A stretch of 64,000 nt of DNA from positions 310,001-374,000 of the forward strand of contig NZ_CP043499.1 of the NCBI RefSeq assembly GCF_009498215.1. The letters run 5' to 3'. This stretch comes from Rhizobium grahamii (GTDB lineage: Bacteria > Pseudomonadota > Alphaproteobacteria > Rhizobiales > Rhizobiaceae). Within the stretch, counting starts at the first letter, position 1; every line of letters starts with the position of its first letter. Below are positions 45,361 to 54,298 of the stretch, piece by piece. A model generated the notes under the pieces. The model searched no databases. It was not told where the DNA came from and was given only the letters and a program-made list of their open reading frames with translations. Position numbers and translations under genes: made by a program.

Positions 45361-46325
45361 TGATCAAGGAGAAATTCGGAAGACGCATCAGGATCGGCAC
45401 GCGTGCAAGTCCGCTGGCAATCGCCCAAGCCTCAGAAGTCGCCGCGCGTCTTGCCTCTTGTCACGGACTGTCGATCGAATCCTTCGAAATCGTCCGACTG
45501 ACAACGAAAGGGGATCGGCTCAATGAGCGGCCGCTTCCCGACCTCGGTGTCAAGGGTCTATTTACCCAGGAACTAGAGGAGAGGCTCCTAACGGGGGAAC
45601 TCGATCTCGCAGTCCATTCGTGCAAGGATGTCGCCACTATCCTTCCGGAGGGGCTCCACATCAGCGCGGTCCTGCCAAGGGAAGACGTCCGTGACGCGCT
45701 CGTGTCCAGGAGCGGCGCCCTGTTCTGGGACCTGCCGTCAGGGGCCGTTGTCGGCACCTCCTCCGTGAGGAGAGCGGCGCTCCTTGCGATGCACAGGCCA
45801 GACCTCGTTGTCATACCATTTCGAGGCCTCGTTGGTACAAGGCTGCAGAAGGTGTCGGAAGGAATCGTCGACGCCACGCTGTTAGCCAAGGCTGGATTAA
45901 ACAGGTTGGAACTTGCTGGTGTCGCGACGGAGGTGCTCGATACTCGCCAATTCCCACCTGCTCCGGCACAAGGCGCCATCTGCATTGAAAGCGCCAAGGA
46001 AAATAGCATCGTCTCCGATCTGGTTTCGGCTCTGGACGACGCTGCCACAGCCGACGCCGTCCGGTGTGAACGGGCGTTTCTTCGTGTACTCGATGGCTCG
46101 TGCCGAACTCCGATTGCCGCTTACGCGACATGTCACGGAAGCGAGGTGATACTTCGGGGAATGACGATCGAGGCAGACGGAAGCAACCCGGTTAGGGTGG
46201 TGGTGAGAGGTGCTCGATCGGCGACGGAACAAATCGGGCTGTCTGCTGCAAATTGCGTCCTCTCCCGCCGAGCAGGGCGGCAGATCGAGGAGGCCGCGTT
46301 GTGTCCGCATTTTCAGGGGAATTGA
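45360..46325 (+). CDS. hemC: Hydroxymethylbilane synthase, divergent copy
   Basis: 321 residues; the ATG overlaps the exporter stop (TGATG). HemC joins four porphobilinogen units into hydroxymethylbilane. GTRASPLAIAQ, LAVHSCKDVATILPEGL with the catalytic Asp, and the dipyrromethane Cys in DGSCRTPIAA are present. Odd points: the nearly invariant RGNV that binds the growing chain reads RGLVGTRL (Asn to Leu), and SLKDVPT reads SCKDVAT. It is probably a second hemC expressed at low oxygen with the exporter, feeding extra heme to cbb3 and cytochromes c, or a specialised form. Confidence 0.88.
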   Translation: MIKEKFGRRIRIGTRASPLAIAQASEVAARLASCHGLSIESFEIVRLTTKGDRLNERPLPDLGVKGLFTQELEERLLTGELDLAVHSCKDVATILPEGLHISAVLPREDVRDALVSRSGALFWDLPSGAVVGTSSVRRAALLAMHRPDLVVIPFRGLVGTRLQKVSEGIVDATLLAKAGLNRLELAGVATEVLDTRQFPPAPAQGAICIESAKENSIVSDLVSALDDAATADAVRCERAFLRVLDGSCRTPIAAYATCHGSEVILRGMTIEADGSNPVRVVVRGARSATEQIGLSAANCVLSRRAGRQIEEAALCPHFQGN

Positions 46326-46335
46326 TCTGCGTCAA
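46322..46335. promoter_or_regulatory. FNR/FixK-type box upstream of the luxR-like gene
   Basis: TTGATCTGCGTCAA (TTGAT-N4-GTCAA) overlaps the hemC stop codon and ends 65 bases before the luxR-like ATG. Confidence 0.75.
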
Positions 46336-46400
46336 GCCGCGTTAAGGTTCGGGTAACTCTTGCAGCCCATAAGTTGGGTGCCCGGAAACCGAGTCGCCCC

Positions 46401-47135
46401 ATGCCAGTCAGTGCCCTGTCAGTGCTTTCGCCCGATGCCTTGAACGAATACATCGATCTCCGGTCGGTGCCAAAGCATCGGTACTTCGGTCAGCACGACA
46501 TAATCGACCGGCTTAGAAAGGCGGTTGCATTCGACTATATTTTTGTCTCTGGACTGGACGTGGACCACTATCGTTTCGGAGAGGGCTTCTCTATCGACAC
46601 CGATCTTCCGCCTGCATTCATTGAGGCCTACATGGCGGACAGGCTGCCCCAAACCGATCCCTTTATCCTCGCCGCTCAATCGTCGAGAACCGTCGTTGTC
46701 GAGAGCGACGTTTATGCCGGTAAGGAAGTGCCACAGCGTCTGCTTTACCTGCAGCGTATGTTCGGAGTCCACAATCGCACCATCGTGCCTATAATGCGAG
46801 ATGAAACTGTATATGGAGCGGTCGGCTACACACGCGCGACGCCCTTCGACGCTGGCGAGATCGCATTTCTCGAGCTTGTTTCTGGAACAGTTCACAACGC
46901 GTTCACCAAGCCTCTTATGGAGCGATATGCTGCCGACCAGATGCGATTATCAAAGGGTGAGATGGCCTGCCTTTCGCAAGCAAGCTTCGGTTTGACGAGC
47001 GAAGGCATTGGCAAAGCCACGGGTTATCAGTTGGAAACTGTGAACAGCTATATCAAATCCGCGACGAAGAAGATCGGAGCAGCAAACCGCACCCAGGCGA
47101 TCGCTGAGGCAATTCGGCGCGGGCTAATTGCTTGA
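46401..47135 (+). CDS. LuxR-family regulator (solo, acyl-homoserine-lactone-binding type)
   Basis: 244 residues from ATG 46401 (a TTG at 46374 is also in frame). N-terminal autoinducer-binding fold with PPAFIEAYMADRLPQTDPFILAA, where the TraR Tyr and Asp-Pro ligand residues are kept but the conserved Trp is Phe. C-terminal LuxR HTH: LSKGEMACLSQASFGLTSEGIGKATGYQLETVNSYIKSATKKIGAANRTQAIA in pieces. No luxI is in the window. With an FNR-type box upstream it is likely to be induced at low oxygen, tying quorum sensing to respiration. Ligand uncertain because of the Trp to Phe change. Confidence 0.85.
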   Translation: MPVSALSVLSPDALNEYIDLRSVPKHRYFGQHDIIDRLRKAVAFDYIFVSGLDVDHYRFGEGFSIDTDLPPAFIEAYMADRLPQTDPFILAAQSSRTVVVESDVYAGKEVPQRLLYLQRMFGVHNRTIVPIMRDETVYGAVGYTRATPFDAGEIAFLELVSGTVHNAFTKPLMERYAADQMRLSKGEMACLSQASFGLTSEGIGKATGYQLETVNSYIKSATKKIGAANRTQAIAEAIRRGLIA

Positions 47136-47149
47136 CCTTCGACAGGGCC

Positions 47150-47437
47150 ATGTTGGTCGGTGGTCTGTATTCGGCGATACTGATCTGGCTGAATTACCCC
47201 TTCTCATGTTCGACCTCGCTGAAGTTCGGGCGTACGGTTTGTGATCACTGCAGCCGGCAGCACATTCCGAGAGATGAAGATCGATCCTACAGAACGCGAG
47301 TGCTCAACAACAGCGTTCGTTTCGGGTTTGAGTTCCTCGAGGCCTGCACCCTGGATTTGGCCGAGTTTCCGGACGCAAGCCAAGCAGGCAGCAGCATCGT
47401 CTGGGTGAAATGCTGTGGCGCAAATTCTTGCGGCTAG
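47150..47437 (+). CDS. Hypothetical protein, weak support
   Basis: 95 residues from ATG 47150; overlaps nothing. N-terminal hydrophobic stretch (LVGGLYSAILIWLNYPFS) and a CDHC motif, no recognised family. Third-position GC is higher on this strand than on the opposing 148-residue minus-strand frame, but neither is strongly coding and no ribosome binding site is evident. Confidence 0.25.
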   Translation: MLVGGLYSAILIWLNYPFSCSTSLKFGRTVCDHCSRQHIPRDEDRSYRTRVLNNSVRFGFEFLEACTLDLAEFPDASQAGSSIVWVKCCGANSCG

Positions 47438-47466
47438 GGGTGCGTTCCTGAAAAGGACGCCGGCCG

Positions 47467-47949
47467 TCAAATGGTCGCCTGATAAGGCTCCCGAAAAGCG
47501 ATTCCGGACACTAGTGAGTCCTCGAAGCGGAGCAAGAAGACGGCGGCGCGAACGGTCATATACCTGCCATCTCGAAATATGAACTCGATGGATGATGCGA
47601 TAGGGGCACTCCGCACTGGGCGCTTCAGCGCCCAATCGACAATGAAACATTCGATTGGCATGTCGGTCACGTCGATGTCGAGCAGGAATCTCTGCGCACG
47701 TTGATTGGCATATGCGATAAGACCCTGGTCATTGACTAGCAGGATTGCCATGCGAAGATCGTTAAGGGCCCTTATGCAACTCCTTAAAATGGCTACCGCT
47801 CCAGGATTTAGAACCGCTATTTCGCCGCTGTCCGCGAGGGACTCGTGTCGGCGTGCTCCGTAAGGGCTGATAGCCCCATTTCTAGTGGTAAATGCTTTAC
47901 GGACGTTTAAACGTGGCAACGTCTTGGGTTGCAGAAGACTGAGGTACAT
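47467..47949 (-). CDS. PAS-domain protein
   Basis: 160 residues from ATG 47949 (start uncertain). The centre is a PAS fold (IRALNDLRMAILLVNDQGLIAYANQRAQRFLL), with the usual NDxGxIxYAN strand-turn, and a following strand pair RYMTVRAAVFLLRFEDS. No output domain follows, so it may be a remnant of a larger sensor or a single-domain partner. Convergent with the luxR-side genes. Confidence 0.5.
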   Translation of the reverse strand: MYLSLLQPKTLPRLNVRKAFTTRNGAISPYGARRHESLADSGEIAVLNPGAVAILRSCIRALNDLRMAILLVNDQGLIAYANQRAQRFLLDIDVTDMPIECFIVDWALKRPVRSAPIASSIEFIFRDGRYMTVRAAVFLLRFEDSLVSGIAFREPYQATI

Positions 47950-48694
47950 TGCATTCGAGCAATCCGCAGAACGCTCGTTTAAAGATTTCACCTAATTTTG
48001 GGGGGCTTTGGACAGGGGAATTCGGTGGCTTCCTGATGGAGCAGCCGGCGCTAAGCCATAGTAGCAATTCGATGTCCAATCACTCGATAGTCAATAAAAC
48101 CGGCGGTGGCCTAAAATCGCACAGACGCGCTCTGGCACTCCTCATCTCAGCGAGGCGGCTGGACGGTTAATAACCGTGTCGGCGCCCGGCAAGCCGTGGC
48201 GATACGAACTTGTACTCGAGCGTGCTGAACAAGAATCCAAGACCTTCGACCTTCGTTGATTGATGCAAGCCGTTTAATGATGGCTTCGAGACTACATATC
48301 TACGCACCTGCAGTCTCAAAGACGGAAGCAGCCGACGGGGCAAACCCTGCGGCGTCAATGTTCACGCTTGAACGCCGTAACACAGCGCCAAATAATGCCG
48401 CGCGCTGAGTTACTTTTCTAGCCAAGGAAAGGCTTGCAAAGGAGCATGGCCCCCGCCGGGTGCTTGTCGCGATCAAGGAAAGGTTGAACGAGGAAGCTCA
48501 GACCGGTTTGTCGCCGACCACTTGAAAAAGGGCTATCCGCGCACGTTACAGGTCTCTCGAAAGAGCCATTCAAGATAAAGCTGTTTTCACCAAAGAACAC
48601 AGGAAAATTTGGCTCGACCGGAATGCTTAGAAGGCCATGAGCGCGAATCTCGGGGCTGTTCATTTGGGCGTTGACTAGGCGTGCGGTCCTTCCT
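47950..48694. other. Gene-poor stretch
   Basis: About 745 bases with short frames on both strands and no recognisable domain. Composition is more AT-rich than the flanking operons, in keeping with decayed or acquired DNA. No tRNA-like fold or tandem repeat was recognised. Confidence 0.5.
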
Positions 48695-49069
48695 TCACTT
48701 CAAGTAAACTGTCACGGGATTAGGCTTGTGGTCTTTGTTGGCACCATTTCCAGAATCTACGGCTGCTCCAATCAAGCCGCCCACTACGATGTTACCAACC
48801 ATAGCGTTGTTGCCCTCGTTCGTTGCTACCGTCTCCACCTTCGCGCTGCCAATCTGCTTGCCAAGTTTTGCAGTAGCCGTGAACGGTTTGTTGCGGGGCA
48901 CTTTCAACTGGCAGGGCGTTGCGGGGCACGACAGACCGATGTCTGTTGTGACTGCGGCGCCCGAGGGTACTGACTGGATCGTAACGAGTTCTGTCGTGCC
49001 TCTCACGACGGATGCGCAACCGCATAGGGCCGCGAGGAGCGCGACTGCGGACAATGACCTGATTTTCAT
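48695..49069 (-). CDS. Small outer lipoprotein
   Basis: 124 residues with lipobox LCGC (SAVALLAALCGCASVVRGT). Mature part has TIQSVPSGAAVTTDIGLSC, a PEGA-like beta motif, and a late glycine-rich membrane-like stretch (AMVGNIVVGGLIGAAVDSG). Proteins of this kind are common small lipoproteins in rhizobia and phage-rich regions; function unknown. Confidence 0.75.
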   Translation of the reverse strand: MKIRSLSAVALLAALCGCASVVRGTTELVTIQSVPSGAAVTTDIGLSCPATPCQLKVPRNKPFTATAKLGKQIGSAKVETVATNEGNNAMVGNIVVGGLIGAAVDSGNGANKDHKPNPVTVYLK

Positions 49070-49509
49070 TCGATTCCCTCAAGAAATACGAAATGCTACT
49101 ACCTCCGTTAGTAAATCCTGGCAAGTTGGAACAAGAGGGTAAGTTGAACTCAGTCGTTTCTTTGAGAGCGCGTGGACGCGAAAGCGTCAGTTCTACGATA
49201 TCCGCCGGCGAGACCCTCCTGAAGTTGTGGCCCTTGCGCCTCATGAATTAATCACCCGGCAGGAGGCCGGTTGGTCAGCCAAGCCCTGAGTTATTGAGCC
49301 GCCGGTGTGTATCCCGCCAAAAAGCCGGAAACACTTTCCGCTCCGCGTCGATTGACAAATAACGGGATGTGACGCTGGAGTTCGTCCTTCAGGGGCAGGA
49401 GCCCAAGTGGTGGCGAACATCGTATAGGTTGACTTGGTCAGTTCTGGACAAGGGACACCGGGCAGGCTGAACAAGCACGGATCAACTGGTTCGACGTTGA
49501 AGGACTCCA
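49070..49509. other. Intergenic region upstream of the XRE regulator
   Basis: About 440 bases without a convincing gene. It separates divergent lipoprotein and regulator genes and should contain both promoters. No FixK-type box was seen. Confidence 0.45.
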
Positions 49510-49917
49510 ATGCCAAGGATTTTAGGTAGCGCTTTCTCCCAGGTTGATAGGGAAGTCGGGGCAAGAATACGCGCCCGGCGAAAAATACTTGGGCTGTCGC
49601 AAACGATGTTGGCACAAGAGCTTGGCGTCACGTACCAGCAAGTCCAGAAATACGAAAATGGCAAAAACCGCATAGGGTCAAGCAGCCTTCACACTATTGC
49701 GCAGGCGTTAGGTACAACCCCCTCTGTACTGTTCGGTCAAATTGGGGTTGAAGACCCAGGTGGAACGCTGGAATTCCACGCTTTACATGAATTCGTTGGT
49801 TCGGCAGAAGGAATCGCGCTTAACCGGGCGTTCGGAAAAATTCGCGATGAGAAAGTGCGGCGAGCGGTCATTGCATTAATCGCGAGCCTGTCTGCGTCGA
49901 GACGTGAGCCTCAGTGA
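49510..49917 (+). CDS. XRE-family transcriptional regulator
   Basis: 135 residues. Helix-turn-helix of the Cro/CI type at 18-75 (GARIRARRKILGLSQTMLAQELGVTYQQVQKYENGKNRI), followed by a C-terminal helical domain. AAGGA lies 6 bases before the ATG. Such regulators of about 130 residues are frequent in rhizobial plasmids and genomic islands. Neighbouring decayed integrase DNA suggests it came with a mobile element. Confidence 0.85.
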   Translation: MPRILGSAFSQVDREVGARIRARRKILGLSQTMLAQELGVTYQQVQKYENGKNRIGSSSLHTIAQALGTTPSVLFGQIGVEDPGGTLEFHALHEFVGSAEGIALNRAFGKIRDEKVRRAVIALIASLSASRREPQ

Positions 49918-49959
49918 CCTATGGGTCGGAATAGCCCAGTTCACGGTTACGTCTATCAA

Positions 49960-50210
49960 GGGCGATGGTGGTGTGGCAGGCTGGTCGTCTTCGAATTTTA
50001 TTAGGAAACAGCCGAATCGACGCGTTGCCGAGAACCGTGAGGCGCTTACGACCTTTTGTGCCGTGGACGAGCCGAACTGGACGTTGCCGCCAATAATGAC
50101 CCAGTCCTCTCGCTTGGGCAGGTCATTTATCCGCAGTTCGACCACTTCGTGTCGTCGAATTCCGGTTCGCACAACAGTTCGGCACATGAGCGCCTTTGTG
50201 TACGCCCGCC
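49960..50210 (-). pseudogene. Tyrosine recombinase (phage-type integrase) fragment
   Basis: Minus-strand reading from about 50210 gives AYTKALMCRTVVRTGIRRHEVVELRINDL and continues KREDWVIIGGN, the region around the first catalytic Arg of XerC/D-like recombinases (TGxRxxEvxxLxxxD). No catalytic His-x-x-Arg or Tyr part is found downstream; the frame degrades into an unrelated tail. It is a broken remnant of an integrase. Confidence 0.5.
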
Positions 50211-50335
50211 CTGCCTAGACACTGTTTAACCAATGCTTGATCAATTTCGCATCTGGAAGGAGAAGGAAGGGCTTCTTGTCTTCTTGAAACGCCCCGGCCC
50301 GAGATGTGATGGTCTTGTTAACGAGAGGCATTCAT

Positions 50336-50681
50336 AGCGGCTCGGGAGAGCGACCGCAACGTCGCTGGCGATGAGGAAGGCCCGAAGGTAGCCGTCGGCT
50401 CGCGTGGTTCGGTATCGATATCTATGCTGTCGCACGAGCTTGTAACCAACGCCGTGAAGTACGGCTCCCTCCGGGTCGAAGGCGGTACAGTTGCCGTTCG
50501 CTGGCACACGGAGGGCAGGGGGGCCGCAGGCTCAGTTTTGTTTCACCTGGTGCGATGGCGGTGGCCCACCGGCTTTCGAACCCGCAACCAAAAACTTCGG
50601 CTTCAACCTAATTAAGATGGGTTTAATTGGAACCGGCAGCTCGACTCCAAGTTACGGACCTAATGGCTTCTCGGTCGACAT
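50336..50681 (+). pseudogene. Fragment of an HWE-type histidine kinase
   Basis: Contains the N box SHELVTNAVKYGSL and, after a frameshift near the G-run at 50517-50522, FTWCDGGGPPAF and NFGFNLIKMG, the C-terminal half of the ATP-binding domain of HWE kinases. The sensor, dimerisation and phosphoacceptor parts are missing, so it cannot function. The frame continues without a stop into the adjacent receiver-domain gene. Confidence 0.6.
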
Positions 50682-51102
50682 GTCCGGTAGCTTTCCCAAA
50701 TGCAGAGGAGCGACTGACTTGGCCCAATCAAAACCCTTCAGGCGACAAGTCGTCCTCGTCGTGGAGGATGAACCACTCCAGCAGATGATGGCAGTCGATT
50801 TGGTCGAGGATGCGGGTTTCGAAGCGGTAAAGGCATGTGATGCCGAAGAGGCCGTACGCATTCTGGAAACCCGGACCGATGTCCGCATCGTATTAACCGA
50901 CGTCGATATGCCTGGAAGCGTGGACGGCCTGATGCTGGCCGCAGCCATCCGTGACCGATGGCCACCGATCGCCATCATTGTGACATCAGGCCGTGTCCGC
51001 GAAAGGGAAGTCCGTTTGCCGTCGGGCGGCGTGTTCTTCCTTAAGCCTTACGATACCCGGAAGGTAGCGCAGAAGCTTGTAGAGTTCGGCTCGCGCCACT
51101 GA
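50682..51102 (+). CDS. Single-domain response regulator (CheY-like)
   Basis: About 139 residues from ATG 50682. Receiver with VVEDEP acidic pocket, phospho-Asp in IVLTDVDMPGS, Thr/Ser in VTSGR and Lys in FFLKPYD. No output domain. It lies in frame behind the HWE kinase fragment, the usual partner of such small regulators, so the pair was probably once an active two-component set. Could still be made if a promoter lies within the remnant; the exact start is uncertain. Confidence 0.65.
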
Positions 51103-51109
51103 TCACACT

Positions 51110-51396
51110 CCACATCACAGCCTGAAGAAGGCCTTCCTTGTCGGCGGCAAGCGAAACCGTCTGGATCGTGGTCGGACGCCAGGTCAGATAGAACATCTCC
51201 TGCCGGTCATCTCAACCCTGACGGATCGCTTGAGGTCAAGGCTCGCCATCACGCCAAGGAAGAGCTGATGCTTAGGACGCAGCGCCGCACCGAATGCTCC
51301 GCCGACGAAGGCGTTCTTTACCGTGATGTCCTTGGGATCGAGACCGAAGACGTTGCAGATATAGTCGCGCGCGGCCTGTGGCCCCTCCGAAGGGCG
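51110..51396 (-). pseudogene. Molybdenum hydroxylase (xanthine dehydrogenase family) fragment
   Basis: Minus-strand QAARDYICNVFGLDPKDITV then NAFVGGAFGAALRPK matches the molybdopterin-binding subunit around its GGxFG motif. After a frameshift at about 51205 the reading continues DRQEMFYLTWRPTTIQTVSL, the next conserved block. Both ends are missing, so this is a short decayed fragment. Confidence 0.65.
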
Positions 51397-51658
51397 CGCT
51401 CCTCGCCATTGATGGTCAGTGTGATATTGTGGCCTGTCTTTTCGGGACGAGAGAAACCTTGATCCATCGCTTATGCCTTTCAAATCGAGTAGGCGTTCAA
51501 CGAGCATCACCTCGAGATGTTCCCTTGTCGGAGAGGCCGGCACCTGTCGCGGCCCAGAACAGCCATTAGTTCGTTGCCGTACAATTCGGGCGCTTGCTTC
51601 ATTCGGCCGTGTCGCTAAATCGACAACGTCGAGGCATCCGACTATTTGAGGGGGATAA

Positions 51659-53587
51659 ATGAATACGCGCGCATCCAGTCTGCAGGCTGCATCAGCAGAA
51701 GGGCGGTATCGTCTACTCGTAGACGCGATCACGGACTACGCCATCTATCTGCTGGATTCCGAAGGCCATGTAAGCAGTTGGAACGCCGGAGCGCAGCGGT
51801 TCAAGGGATACACCGAACAGGAAATTCTGGGCGAGCACTTTTCGCGTTTCTACACGGCCGAGGACAAGGCAGCGGGCGTGCCAGCACGAGCGCTTGCCAC
51901 GGCCGAGAGTGACGGACGCTTCGAAGCCGAGGGCTGGCGCGTACGAAAGGACGGCGAACGCTTTTGGGCACATGTCGTGATCGACGCCATCCGTGATCAG
52001 CACGGCCATCTCGTCGGGTTCGCCAAGATCACCCGCGACCTGTCCGAACGAAAGATTGCTGAGGAAGTGCTCAGGCGCAGCGAGCAGCAGTTCCGGCTTC
52101 TGGTGCAGGGCGTCACCGACTACGCGATTTATATGCTCGATCCAGAAGGCAAGGTTGCGAGCTGGAACCCTGGAGCTCGCCGCATCAAGGGTTACGACGA
52201 AGAGGAGGTCATCGGGCAGCACTTCTCGCGGTTCTACACCGAAGAAGATCGCGCCGAAGAGATGCCCGCAAAAGCGCTGGCGACAGCCGCCGCCGAAGGC
52301 CGCTTCGAAAAGGAAGGGTGGCGCGTCCGCAAGGATGACCCGTTTCTGGGCGACGGTCATCATCGACGCTATCCATGACAACGACGGCAAGCTGCTAGGG
52401 TTTGCCAAGGTCACGCGCGACATCACCGAGAAGCGCGAAGCGCAGAATGCCCTGCAGCGGACGCAGGAGGAACTCTTTCAGGCGCAGAAGATGGAGGCGG
52501 TCGGCCAGCTCACCGGCGGTGTCGCCCACGACTTCAACAACCTACTGACAGCAATCTTGGGCAGTCTGGAGATCGCGCGGAAGAAGGCTACCGCGGTTCC
52601 CGAGATCGTCAACCTTATCGACAACGCGATCACTGGTGCGAAGCGGGGGCCTCCCTGACCCAAAGACTGCTCGCCTTCTCTCGCAAACAGGATCTCAAGC
52701 TGGAACCCGTCGACGTGCCTTCTCTGGTCTCGGAATTGGCTGAACTGCTGCAGCGCTCGATCGGACCCACCATCGAGATCAGCACGACGTTCCCGTTGTC
52801 GCTGCCGAAGGTACAATCCGACCCAAACCAGCTCGCCAACGCGCTCCTCAATCTGGTGGTAAATGCCCGCGACGCGATGCCGGGCGGCGGAGCCGTGACG
52901 ATCTCCGCGAAGAAGACGTCGCTCCGGGAGGCGGAGATCAAGGGGGTGCGCGCCGGCGACTACGTCTGTCTCTCGGTGAAGGACGAGGGCGTCGGGATGG
53001 ATGCCGAAACTCTTGGAAAGGCGACCATCCCGTTCTTCACCACTAAGGGTGTCGGGAAGGGAACGGGCCTTGGGCTTCCTATGGTGCAGGGCCTGATGGC
53101 GCAGTCCGACGGAGTTCTCGTCGTGAAGTCGGCACCTGACCAGGGGACCACTGCGGAACTCTGGCTCCCTGTCGCCGGGACGGTGCAGCAAGCGGTCCAA
53201 CCCGCGCGGGGCCAACCGGAAGTCCGACCGTCCGGGCCACTCACCGTTCTCGCGGTCGACGACGACGCCCTGGTCCTGATGAACACCGTCCTGATGCTTG
53301 AAGATCTCGGTCATCAGACGCTTCAAGCGCAATCAGGCGATGAAGCGCTTGCAGTGCTGGTGGCCGGTCCACTGCCAGACATCGTCATAACTGATCACGC
53401 GATGCCGCACATGACCGGGGCGGAACTGGCGGGAAGAATTGCCGAAGGCTGGCCCGCACTGAGGGTCATTCTTGCAACGGGATACGCGGAACTACCGGAC
53501 GGTCTCGAAATCGATCTCCCCCGACTTCCAAAGCCTTTTACCCAGAGAGAGCTTAACGCCGCGCTGGCGGTTGCGACAAACGACTGA
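51659..53587 (+). CDS. Hybrid histidine kinase with tandem PAS domains and receiver (two frameshifts)
   Basis: About 642 residues when joined. Two PAS domains repeat almost the same sequence (TDYAIYLLDSEGHVSSWNAG and TDYAIYMLDPEGKVASWNPG), then HisKA with phosphoacceptor His in GGVAHDFNNLLTAILG, HATPase (NLVVNARDAMPGGG, DEGVGMD, GTGLGLPMV) and a receiver with Asp in IVITDHAMPHM. First break near 52336: two bases missing from an expected KDGTRFW. Second break: GGGGG at 52645-52649 needs six G to read KRGASLTQRLLAF. The second break fits the homopolymer pattern; the first does not, so the gene may truly be dead. Confidence 0.8.
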
Positions 53588-53668
53588 CGACCATCAGCCT
53601 GCTGTGTTGAAGACAAGGGAAACCGCCGACGCCTTTCACGGCGCCGGCGGTTTCTGGTTCGCTCTCGA

Positions 53669-54277
53669 TTACAGACGGTTCGCGCGGTACCGCTTGCGCT
53701 CCGCCTCGATCTGCTCAGGCGTGTAGGGTTCGGCAGCTTCGTCGAACCGCGTCCAGCCCTGTTCTGAGTAGCTGGCGCGGCGGGCTGCCACGTCGACCGG
53801 CCGGGAACTGTTCAGGATCGCCTGGGCGTCCGCGACCTTGTTCTCGTCGACCTTGGCGGTAACGACCGAGCCGCCGCGGCGGATGCCTTCCGCATAGAAG
53901 TTCGCCTCGTCCTCCGGCACGCCTTCCTTGATCATGGCACCGACGATGCCGCCGACGGCCCCGCCTGCAACTGCGCCTGCAACCGCGCCCGCGGCGGTCG
54001 CGGCCAGCCATCCTGCGGCGACGACCGGGCCGACGCCTGGAATGGCCATCATGCCGAGGCCTGTCAGCAGGCCGCCGGCACCACCGGCGACTGCACCGAT
54101 ACCGGCACCGGTTCCAGCGCCTTCCTCCGCGTAGCTTCCCTGGCCTTCGACCTCGACGCCGTTCGCCTTGTTAGTGACGATGCTGATGTCGTCGGACGGA
54201 ACGCCGGCTTTCTCAAGGGCTTTCACCGCTTCGCGAGCGTCGTTGTAGTTGTCATAGAGTCCTGTGATCGTACGCAT
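53669..54277 (-). CDS. General stress protein 17M-like, glycine-zipper protein
   Basis: 202 residues. N-terminal TITGLYDNYNDAREAVKALEKAG is the strand-helix unit of the GSP17M/YflT-like family. The middle 45-115 is a glycine- and alanine-rich zipper membrane stretch (GAGIGAVAGGAGGLLTGLGM, AVAGGAVGGIVGAM). Acidic-basic C-terminus. Found in stress-induced sets in rhizobia; exact function unknown. Neighbour of a PepSY protein on the same strand. Confidence 0.75.
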   Translation of the reverse strand: MRTITGLYDNYNDAREAVKALEKAGVPSDDISIVTNKANGVEVEGQGSYAEEGAGTGAGIGAVAGGAGGLLTGLGMMAIPGVGPVVAAGWLAATAAGAVAGAVAGGAVGGIVGAMIKEGVPEDEANFYAEGIRRGGSVVTAKVDENKVADAQAILNSSRPVDVAARRASYSEQGWTRFDEAAEPYTPEQIEAERKRYRANRL

Positions 54278-54298
54278 GTCTTTTTTCCTCGCGCTCGC

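Noticed and set aside
47204..47650. Minus-strand 148-residue frame as a gene
   Set aside because: It overlaps the PAS gene end and has weak third-position GC and no domain or ribosome binding site.
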